The position numbers and the translations under genes were made by a program. A DNA stretch of 27,308 bases from Syntrophomonas sp. UBA4911 (GTDB taxonomy: Bacteria > Bacillota > Syntrophomonadia > Syntrophomonadales > Syntrophomonadaceae). Under the pieces are notes generated by a model. That model searched no databases. It was not told the DNA's origin and was given only the letters and a program-made list of their open reading frames with translations. The DNA is taken from contig DHCD01000111.1 of assembly GCA_002398105.1 (NCBI GenBank), positions 1 through 27,308 on the forward strand, in the 5' to 3' direction. Shown piece after piece: positions 22,269-27,308 of the stretch (within the stretch, counting starts at the first letter, position 1; each line of letters opens with the position of its first letter).

Positions 22269-23927
22269 TCAATAGCGGCCGCTTTTGAATATGGAATAGA
22301 CTAATCCCAGGCCTAATAATATCCCCAATATAAAACCGCCTTCCACCAAGGGAAGCCGGCTCAATACATTGCTTCTGCTCTCTTCCGCTACCAATGAGGT
22401 CCCGATTATGATACTGGCCAAAATTATAGCCAGGGCCAGGCGGTTGGAAAGGATATCAATTTTATTAGCCAGCTTATGCAGGTTATGATGTTCCATCTGC
22501 ACCTTCATTTCACCGGCTTCCAGCATCTTAAGCACGTTGTCCACATCCCGGGGAAGGGTTTGGGCCAGGTCGGTATAATCCAACAGCAGATTGCCTACCC
22601 GTTCCTTAATGTGTTCAGCCGAAAACCTCTGCCGGATTACCTTTTTCCCGTAAGGCTCGGCAATATTGATTATGCTTAACTGCGGATCCAACTGGGATAT
22701 CATATTTTCCACCGTCATAAGCATTTTGACCAGTAAAGACAATTCCGGCGGTATCCGTACCTGGTATTTAAATGATAATTCCACCAGTTCAGCCAGGGCC
22801 TCACCCAGGTTAATCTCGGAAAGAGGCAGGCCATAATATTTCTGCTGCAGCCGGGATATATCCCGCCGGAATTCAGCTTTATCAACAGATTGGGAACCAA
22901 TGCCGATATCAAGCAACGCTTTGGCTACGGCATTGGCGTCATACCTCATCATGCCTACCAGCAAATCCATCGCTTTTTCCCGGGTAACCCGATCCATTAC
23001 CCCTACTTGACCGAAATCATAAAAAATGATTCCCTCCCCATCTACTACGGCCAGATTTCCCGGATGAGGGTCAGCGTGGAAAAACCCGTGCTCATACACC
23101 TGCTCAAACAGCGCTTCAACCATATGGGCAGCAATCCTGCCCGAATCGTAGCCCGCTTTCTTTAGCCCCGCGGGATCGGAAATCTTTATTCCTTCCAGAT
23201 ATTCCAAAGTAAGAACCTTGCGGGAAGAGTAATCCCAGAATACCCGGGGAATAATCACATGCTTTTCCTTGCTGAAATTGCGATAAAAAATATCGGCGTT
23301 ACGGGCTTCTTTGCGGAAGTCCACTTCATTTAAAATAGCCTGCCCCAGTTCCTCTAGTATTTCAGTGATGCGATACAAGCGGCCCCAGCCGGTTCTGTGT
23401 TCCAAAACCCGGGCAATTTCCATCAGAATATACAGATCGTTCTCAATCAGCCGGTCGATTCCGGGGCGCTGGATTTTAACCACTACTTTTTGCCCGTCTT
23501 CAAGTTCCGCCGCATGAACCTGAGCAATGGAAGCAGCCGCCAGCGGTTCGGGACTAAAATAGACGAAATCGCGGTCAATATCAATACCCTCAGCGGCGCA
23601 GACCGAACGGATCTCAGCATATGAAACCGGCGGAACATTATCCTGAAGCTTTTCAAATTCCCGTATAAATTCCGGAGCCAACAGGTCCGGTCTGGTGCTC
23701 AGCAGCTGCCCCAATTTCACATAGGTAGGCCCCAGTTCCTCAAAAGCGGTCCGCAGCTGCCAGGCAACGCCGGTGCCCCGCAATTCTTGTTCAGCGGGCT
23801 GTTCTCTTTTAAACCTCCACGGTGATATGCGGTCGAATAAAAACCCAAAGCCATGTTTGATAAATATATTGGCCACTTCCCGGTACCGGGGCAGGTGAGC
23901 CAGATGTTGAAATGCTGTAAATCGCAA
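22269..23927 (-). CDS. UbiB/AarF (ABC1/ADCK) family atypical kinase (552 aa)
   Basis: A UbiB-family protein with the family's own motifs: the KxGQ region in TYVKLGQLLSTRPDLLAPEF, the ATP-loop lysine in VVVKIQRPGI, EVDFRKEARNA, the catalytic HGFFHADPHPGNLAV and the metal-binding IIFYDFGQVG. Two C-terminal hydrophobic segments (LALAIILASIIIGTSLVA and GGFILGILLGLGLVYSIF) anchor it to the membrane. Length is normal. The start is TTG at 23927, supported by GGAGGG about seven bases upstream. In respirers UbiB aids quinone synthesis; in anaerobic Firmicutes its role is unclear. A phasin-like gene lies directly upstream. Confidence 0.93.
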   Translation of the reverse strand: MRFTAFQHLAHLPRYREVANIFIKHGFGFLFDRISPWRFKREQPAEQELRGTGVAWQLRTAFEELGPTYVKLGQLLSTRPDLLAPEFIREFEKLQDNVPPVSYAEIRSVCAAEGIDIDRDFVYFSPEPLAAASIAQVHAAELEDGQKVVVKIQRPGIDRLIENDLYILMEIARVLEHRTGWGRLYRITEILEELGQAILNEVDFRKEARNADIFYRNFSKEKHVIIPRVFWDYSSRKVLTLEYLEGIKISDPAGLKKAGYDSGRIAAHMVEALFEQVYEHGFFHADPHPGNLAVVDGEGIIFYDFGQVGVMDRVTREKAMDLLVGMMRYDANAVAKALLDIGIGSQSVDKAEFRRDISRLQQKYYGLPLSEINLGEALAELVELSFKYQVRIPPELSLLVKMLMTVENMISQLDPQLSIINIAEPYGKKVIRQRFSAEHIKERVGNLLLDYTDLAQTLPRDVDNVLKMLEAGEMKVQMEHHNLHKLANKIDILSNRLALAIILASIIIGTSLVAEESRSNVLSRLPLVEGGFILGILLGLGLVYSIFKSGRY

Positions 23928-23944
23928 CTATATCCCTCCGAAAA

Positions 23945-23980
23945 CCTGGTTAAAATAAACAACTGCCGGTAAACCGGCAG
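23945..23980 (-). terminator. Hairpin between the phasin-like and UbiB genes
   Basis: CTGCCGG/CCGGCAG (23980-23974 with 23969-23963), 4-base loop, followed on the minus strand by TTGTTTATTTT. It probably ends or reduces transcription into the UbiB gene. Confidence 0.65.
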
Positions 23981-24007
23981 CTCAGTCCATTTTAATGTTG
24001 CAATGAC

Positions 24008-24298
24008 TTAGGAAAGTTTCTGTTCCAGTTCTTTTACTCTGGCTTCCAGGGCTTCAAACTCGGAGCGGCTTACCACGGAAAAATCCTTTTTAAATTCTCC
24101 TATTTCCTCCCGGATAAAGTTTTTCATCTCTTTCCGCTCTTCTTCTCCCTTTTTGATGGCATCCTCAACAAACTGCCGCGCCTCTTCTTTACTCATTTGT
24201 CCTTTTTCTATCATCTCATTATAATAGCGTTCTGCCTTTTCCCGGGTTATGCTCATAGCCCCCAGCCCAAGAAGAAAAGCTTTTCTTATCATACTCAT
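24008..24298 (-). CDS. Phasin-like (PhaF/PhaI-type) small protein (96 aa)
   Basis: It starts MSMIRKAFLLGLGAMSITRE and continues as charged helix (KAERYYNEMIEKGQMSKEEA), ending in a leucine-spaced coiled coil (EALEARVKELEQKL). This fits the phasin / polyhydroxyalkanoate granule-associated family, whose members cover storage granules or regulate their synthesis. I chose ATG 24298 because AAGGAGG lies six bases upstream; a longer frame to 24409 has no such site. A granule role here is a family inference; no synthase gene is in this window. Confidence 0.75.
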   Translation of the reverse strand: MSMIRKAFLLGLGAMSITREKAERYYNEMIEKGQMSKEEARQFVEDAIKKGEEERKEMKNFIREEIGEFKKDFSVVSRSEFEALEARVKELEQKLS

Positions 24299-24454
24299 CA
24301 GCAACCTCCTTATCCAGTATTTACGGTTAGCATACCATAACTTACCGCCATATACTATCTTATGCCATATCCAATATTCTATACGAAGCTGCTGGCAATA
24401 ATCATACACTCCGATTAAAATAAAGCATAAAATTGATTTTATATCTATACAATA

Positions 24455-24501
24455 TTGATTTTCGCCGCAAGTGATTGTATAATATCACTTGCGGCGGAAA
24501 A
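24455..24501 (+). promoter_or_regulatory. tRNA-Lys promoter embedded in a 17-bp inverted repeat
   Basis: TTGATT (24455-24460), a 17-base spacer and TATAAT (24478-24483) form a near-consensus promoter. The arms at 24459-24475 and 24484-24501 are inverted repeats (core GCCGCAAGTGAT / ATCACTTGCGGC, with one unpaired base), so the -10 box lies in the loop. This may be an operator for a dimeric regulator. Confidence 0.7.
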
Positions 24502-24505
24502 TTAC

Positions 24506-24582
24506 GGGCCATTAGCTCAACTAGGCAGAGCAGCTGACTCTTAATCAGAAGGTTGTAGGTTCGATTCCTACATGGCCCACCA
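24506..24582 (+). tRNA. tRNA-Lys, anticodon CTT
   Basis: A full cloverleaf can be drawn: acceptor GGGCCAT/ATGGCCC, D arm GCTC/GAGC, anticodon loop CTCTTAA with anticodon CTT (codon AAG), and T arm GTAGG/CCTAC with loop TTCGATT. CCA is encoded. The first pair of the anticodon stem (27:43) is a G-A mismatch. It is transcribed from its own promoter and followed by its own terminator. Confidence 0.95.
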
Positions 24583-24596
24583 TAAAGAATACAGAG

Positions 24597-24623
24597 GTTC
24601 CTCATAGCTGAGGGACTTTTTTT
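24597..24623 (+). terminator. Terminator of the tRNA-Lys gene
   Basis: GTTCCTCA/TGAGGGAC stem (24597-24604, 24609-24616; one G-U pair), loop TAGC, then seven T. Confidence 0.88.
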
Positions 24624-24724
24624 ATGGAGATATTCAAGCACATGACCTGGAGCAAACCAAGAAAAGCCAATTAAGAGCATCATGAATTGGTAAAAAATGC
24701 ATTCCAATATGATAAAATGTACCC

Positions 24725-24750
24725 AGGAGTTGCCGTTTGGCGGTCAGGTC
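24725..24750. repeat. Left arm of the toxin-locus inverted repeats
   Basis: Two blocks: AGGAGTTGCCG (24725-24735) and GGCGGTCAGGTC (24739-24750). Each has its inverse on the far side of the toxin gene (24921-24931 and 24900-24910), in the nested order needed for end-to-end pairing of one transcript. Confidence 0.8.
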
Positions 24751-24772
24751 ACTTTCCCTTTGGGGGGAGGTG
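24750..24772 (+). promoter_or_regulatory. Hairpin hiding the toxin ribosome binding site
   Basis: CACTTTCCC (24750-24758) can pair over nine positions (two G-U) with GGGGAGGTG (24764-24772), leaving a 5-base loop. The GGAGG used by the ATG at 24779 is wholly inside the stem. Confidence 0.65.
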
Positions 24773-24778
24773 ATGCCT

Positions 24779-24859
24779 ATGATTACATATGGAGAATTGT
24801 ATCAATTCTGCCTGGTAATCTTGGGAGTTATTTCTCTATGCATCATGCTTAGAAGATAG
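24779..24859 (+). CDS. Holin-like type I toxin peptide (26 aa)
   Basis: The frame encodes MITYGELYQFCLVILGVISL and ends CIMLRR: a short polar start, one hydrophobic span and basic end residues. This fits the small holin-like toxin family (Hol_Tox) of Firmicutes, whose members start M-x-x-Y-E-x-L and act on the membrane. GGAGGTG lies eight bases before the ATG; an ATG two codons earlier is too close to it. The gene sits between inverted repeats, has a hairpin over its ribosome binding site and faces a strong convergent promoter, as in type I toxin-antitoxin loci. The family assignment is from memory; the RNA architecture is seen directly. Confidence 0.75.
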   Translation: MITYGELYQFCLVILGVISLCIMLRR

Positions 24860-24861
24860 CA

Positions 24862-24886
24862 AGACCGCCTTTGTATAAGGCGGTCT
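24862..24886. terminator. Perfect hairpin after the toxin gene, possibly shared
   Basis: AGACCGCC/GGCGGTCT, 8 bp, 9-base loop, three bases after the toxin stop. Neither side carries a strong T-run. Its GACCGCC could also pair with GGCGGTC in the toxin 5' leader (24739-24745). Confidence 0.5.
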
Positions 24887-24899
24887 AGAAACGATTTTG

Positions 24900-24931
24900 G
24901 ACCTGCCGCCGTACAAAAAGCGGCAACTCCT
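24900..24931. repeat. Right arm of the toxin-locus inverted repeats
   Basis: GACCTGCCGCC (24900-24910) and CGGCAACTCCT (24921-24931), inverse of the left arm blocks. TGCCGC/GCGGCA here also form a local hairpin followed by ACTCCTTTATT that may end the toxin message. Confidence 0.75.
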
Positions 24932-24942
24932 TTATTAGCTAT

Positions 24943-24971
24943 ATAATAACATGTGAGAAAAGATTCGTCAA
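24943..24971 (-). promoter_or_regulatory. Strong convergent promoter for the antisense RNA
   Basis: TTGACG (24971-24966), 17-base spacer, TATTAT (24948-24943) with TGT upstream as an extended -10. No open frame with a ribosome binding site follows it, which fits a promoter for a small RNA. Confidence 0.7.
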
Positions 24972-25030
24972 TCAAGCTCTGGCCTACGCCGGGGCTTTTG
25001 TTATACGGCTATATACCCTATATATGTTTA

Positions 25031-26140
25031 CTATTGCGTGTTTTCAGGTGAGTCCGTTTTATTTACCTGCTCCAGATAAATACTGCGGGTGGGAAAGGCC
25101 ATGGATACCCCTTCCTCTTCCAGAATGGACATGATCTTAAGGTTGATATCCTGTTTTACCTCCAGGTATTCTGACCAAACCGTGGTATTGGTAAAGCAGT
25201 ATATGATAATATCCAGGCTGCTGTCATTGAAGTTTTCAAAATACACCAAAATCGTCTCCGGGTGTATCCCCTCATGCTGCATCAGCATTTGTTTAATTCG
25301 TTCGACACATGATTTAACTTTATTTTCGGGAGTATTGTAGGTTAAGCCTAAATAAAAGTTTATTCGACGTTTACCCATACGGCTGTAGTTGGTAATGGCC
25401 CCTCCGGCCAGCATGGAGTTAGGAATGATAACTAAGGATTGGGAAAATAGCCGTATTTTGGTGCTGCGAAAGGAAATGTCCTCCACCGTTCCCTCCACTC
25501 CGGAGGCAGCAATCCAGTCACCGATGACAAACGGTTTTTCCATAATGATCACGATGCCTCCAAAAATGTTGGCCAGAGCATCCTTAGCGGCCAGGGCAAA
25601 AGCCAGACCACCCAGTCCCAGACCGGCAATAAATCCATTAACATCATAGTTCCACTCCTGAGCCACTATCACTATTGCCAGAGCCAGGATCACAAAACGG
25701 ACCACATTAGAGAAAAACGAGATCAACATGTTATCCAGGTTCAGTTTTTCTTTAAGCTCTTCCGATAACAGGGAGTTATTGCCGGTAAGGTCGTAAAAAC
25801 CCCAGGCCAGGATTATCACCAGAACAGAGCGGAAGAGGCGGTTAAGAAAAACGTCCGCCGCTAACGGCAACGCAAGATACCATAGGGCGGTATAAATACC
25901 CAGGATAATAATCAGCGCCTGGATAGGCCTTTCAAAGGCCAGCAACAGCTTGTCATCCAGGACGTGGCCGGTACGTCGGCTGAGCTTCAGCAGCCAGGGG
26001 AACAGATAGCGGGAGAACAATTTCTGTAAAAGCCAGAAGGCCAGAAATATCAGCAACATCATGATGACATACTGCAAATTTTCATAGTTGAATATTCTAA
26101 GGACACTATAGATCAACTGGCTTACATAATCAGCAAACAT
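25031..26140 (-). CDS. MscS-family mechanosensitive channel (369 aa)
   Basis: A small-conductance mechanosensitive channel homologue releasing solutes under osmotic downshock. The N-terminal 160 residues hold four hydrophobic segments (among them VIMMLLIFLAFWLLQKLF and ALIIILGIYTALWYLALPLA). The pore helix and MscS beta domain follow at about 165-270: GLGLGGLAFALAAKDALANI, FGGIVIIMEKPFVIGDWI and GTVEDISFRSTKIRLFSQS, then VIIPNSMLAGGAITNYSR. A cytoplasmic C-terminal domain completes it. AGGAGAT lies four bases before the ATG. It stands alone, divergent from the small membrane protein gene. Confidence 0.94.
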   Translation of the reverse strand: MFADYVSQLIYSVLRIFNYENLQYVIMMLLIFLAFWLLQKLFSRYLFPWLLKLSRRTGHVLDDKLLLAFERPIQALIIILGIYTALWYLALPLAADVFLNRLFRSVLVIILAWGFYDLTGNNSLLSEELKEKLNLDNMLISFFSNVVRFVILALAIVIVAQEWNYDVNGFIAGLGLGGLAFALAAKDALANIFGGIVIIMEKPFVIGDWIAASGVEGTVEDISFRSTKIRLFSQSLVIIPNSMLAGGAITNYSRMGKRRINFYLGLTYNTPENKVKSCVERIKQMLMQHEGIHPETILVYFENFNDSSLDIIIYCFTNTTVWSEYLEVKQDINLKIMSILEEEGVSMAFPTRSIYLEQVNKTDSPENTQ

Positions 26141-26245
26141 ACTTATCTCCTGTTTCCAAGTAATGATGAATTCGGCTTTTATAGAGGTATGGATCGGCCA
26201 TTACCGGTTAATAATCCTGTTAAGAGCTTAACAGGAGGTCGAATC

Positions 26246-26518
26246 ATGGTGAAAACAACTCAATGGCTTTTCGCCTATCTTTTATTCTCTATTTTACTAC
26301 TTGAGTCGGCGGTTTACGCATTATTTTTAAGCGGCCGGCAGCTTTATCTCTTAACCGTATTTATATCCACAATCAGTATCATATATATTATTTACCATCT
26401 CAGCAAGCCCTTGTACGAGTATCGGGAAGCAGCCAAAAGCTACCATTTCTATTGTATCGGGGCGAACCCTTCGCGCGAGGATAATATTTTCCGGCGGCCC
26501 ATCAATAGACGGATGTAA
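26246..26518 (+). CDS. Small two-span membrane protein, hypothetical (90 aa)
   Basis: It starts MVKTTQWLFAYLLF with two hydrophobic spans at about residues 6-28 and 33-50, and a polar C-terminal tail of about 40 residues rich in tyrosine and arginine (YHFYCIGANPSREDNIFRRP). I chose ATG 26246 because AGGAGGT lies six bases upstream; an earlier in-frame ATG has no such site. No family recognised. It diverges from the MscS gene. Confidence 0.65.
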   Translation: MVKTTQWLFAYLLFSILLLESAVYALFLSGRQLYLLTVFISTISIIYIIYHLSKPLYEYREAAKSYHFYCIGANPSREDNIFRRPINRRM

Positions 26519-26666
26519 TATATTGTCAGGATACCACGCAAGGCGCAGTCACTTACAGCATTTTATGCTTACTTGCCCTGCAGACGCAAGATAAGTAGTT
26601 GGTGTCGCCCAGGCGGACTCTTGGCGCCAGAATGTTCAGGCATCTAAACTCCACGCTATAACTGGT
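26519..26666. other. Intergenic stretch between convergent genes
   Basis: Holds a short hairpin AGCAT/ATGCT and an imperfect one (TACTTGC/GCAAGATA) around 26558-26595, without a T-run. Nothing else stands out. Confidence 0.4.
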
Positions 26667-26975
26667 TCATAATTGTTTGTCAAGGTCTCTTTTTGCATAA
26701 ATCACGCGGCAGATCTCCACGATCTTTTCCTGCTCCCCTACGGTATAAAACACGACGTAATTCCTGACCGGCAAAATGCGATACTCCCGCTCCAGAGACT
26801 TTGCCGGCTGATATACGCGGCAGGAATAGGGAAACTCTTTCAACCAGGATATGGCGCTGTCCAAAGCGTCAATCAAATCAAGCGCCGCCTGAGGGGACTT
26901 GAGGCACTCGGAAATATACAGTGCGGCAGCCGCGATATCCTGCTGGGCAATGGGCAGATAGGAGAGCTTATACAT
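26667..26975 (-). CDS. Type II toxin, RelE/ParE family (102 aa)
   Basis: It starts MYKLSYLPIAQQDIAAAALY and has the family's core PQAALDLIDALDSAISWLKE, then REYRILPVRNYVVFYTV and EICRVIYAKRDLDKQL at the end. Proteins of this fold cleave mRNA at the ribosome (RelE) or poison gyrase (ParE); sequence alone does not decide between them. I chose ATG 26975 as the family start; ATG 26984 is also possible. It overlaps the antitoxin gene by eight bases and is translated after it. Confidence 0.9.
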   Translation of the reverse strand: MYKLSYLPIAQQDIAAAALYISECLKSPQAALDLIDALDSAISWLKEFPYSCRVYQPAKSLEREYRILPVRNYVVFYTVGEQEKIVEICRVIYAKRDLDKQL

Positions 26976-27255
26976 CTTTCTCATCCGCCTTTGCCTGCAG
27001 CTGACGCCTGAGTCCGGCAAACACCTCCTCGTGAGAGAAGCGCTTGTCGGTGACCTTTGCCTCCAGCTCCGCCTCTTTTAGCTTGAAATAAACCTCGCTG
27101 TCAAACTGAAAACGCTCGAACGCCTCCATACTCATGACGACCATGTCGCCATAACCGTTTTTAGTCAGAAAAACCGGTTCTGAGGTCTCATGGACAATTT
27201 TGGAAATATCTGCAAAGTTGTTGCGCAGGTCGGACACGGGTCTGATTTGCGGCAT
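26968..27255 (-). CDS. Type II antitoxin, Phd/YefM family (95 aa)
   Basis: It starts MPQIRPVSDLRNNFADISKI and continues EPVFLTKNGYGDMVVMSMEA, the Phd/YefM DNA-binding fold. The C-terminal half (LKEAELEAKVTDKRFSHEEV) is charged and should wrap the toxin. I chose ATG 27255 because GGGGTGA lies about six bases upstream and this is the usual family start. Antitoxins of this kind repress their own operon; the AT-rich stretch 27256-27308 upstream has room for operator and promoter but no clear hexamers. Confidence 0.9.
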   Translation of the reverse strand: MPQIRPVSDLRNNFADISKIVHETSEPVFLTKNGYGDMVVMSMEAFERFQFDSEVYFKLKEAELEAKVTDKRFSHEEVFAGLRRQLQAKADEKDV

Positions 27256-27308
27256 AATCTTCACCCCTATCATATTATTAGCTTAATCTTATCATAATTA
27301 TGCTAAAA

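Larger units (their letters stand above)
24856..24937 (-). ncRNA. Predicted antisense antitoxin RNA
   Basis: A transcript from the minus-strand promoter at 24943-24971 would begin near 24937, run through the 3' repeat block and end at or after the hairpin at 24862-24886, just inside the toxin stop codon. It would be about 80 bases and complementary to the 3' part of the toxin message, the layout known for TxpA/RatA-like and BsrG/SR4-like pairs. Ends are estimates, and the 3' terminator is weak (no long T-run). Confidence 0.55.

Noticed and set aside
24459..24501. Terminator of an upstream gene
   Set aside because: The palindrome has no following T-run, and consensus -35/-10 boxes overlap it, so promoter/operator is the better reading.
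24402..24707. 101-residue minus-strand frame
   Set aside because: It runs antisense through the tRNA-Lys gene, its promoter palindrome and its terminator.
1..27308. CRISPR arrays or prophage
   Set aside because: No regularly spaced direct repeats with unique spacers and no phage structural genes were seen; the DnaD/DnaB-like pair alone is not enough to call a prophage.

Overview
The window looks like a chromosomal stretch of an anaerobic, spore-forming Firmicute of the Clostridia; a Syntrophomonadales-type organism is plausible but not proven. The pointers are a YyaC-type sporulation protein, an indolepyruvate:ferredoxin oxidoreductase, a T-box leader, strong AGGAGG-type ribosome binding sites, a DnaD-type replication protein and a phasin-like protein. 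Nearly all genes lie on the minus strand. Positions 1-3400 look more AT-rich than the core.

Layout. (1) 1-3420: small hypothetical genes and an ECF sigma/anti-sigma pair. (2) 3421-6293: a complete IS66-family element (tnpA, tnpB, tnpC and an accessory ORF) with 12-bp perfect terminal repeats and an 8-bp target duplication. It split a small zinc-ribbon gene, which can be rebuilt exactly when the element is removed. (3) 6580-13000: RNA methyltransferase (RlmD type), iorB-iorA, then speE-hisC-yyaC. (4) 13057-15940: a replication-like cassette (DnaD-domain protein, divergent DnaB-type helicase, unknown 101-aa protein). (5) 16188-20421: beta-CASP metallo-hydrolase, an unknown helical protein whose ribosome binding site lies in a 15-bp hairpin, and an Lrp regulator plus aminotransferase operon behind a T-box whose specifier reads GCC (Ala). 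(6) 20576-20782: a foldback element with 15-bp perfect terminal repeats. (7) 20827-24298: a small hypothetical protein, a membrane-anchored alkaline-phosphatase-fold protein lacking a usual metal motif, a UbiB-family kinase and a phasin-like protein. (8) 24455-24971: a tRNA-Lys gene whose promoter sits in a palindrome, then a compact locus read here as a type I toxin-antitoxin system: a 26-residue holin-like peptide, a masked ribosome binding site, 5'/3' end-pairing repeats and a strong convergent antisense promoter. (9) 25031-27255: an MscS-type channel, a small membrane protein and a Phd/RelE type II toxin-antitoxin pair.

How the parts fit. Amino-acid metabolism recurs: IorAB (aryl-pyruvate oxidation), HisC, SpeE and the T-box-controlled aminotransferase with its Lrp regulator. 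The most notable items are the type I toxin-antitoxin locus, the alanine-type T-box, the foldback element, the hairpin-masked start at 18272 and the reversible-looking IS66 disruption. All assignments come from reading the sequence; no database search was run.
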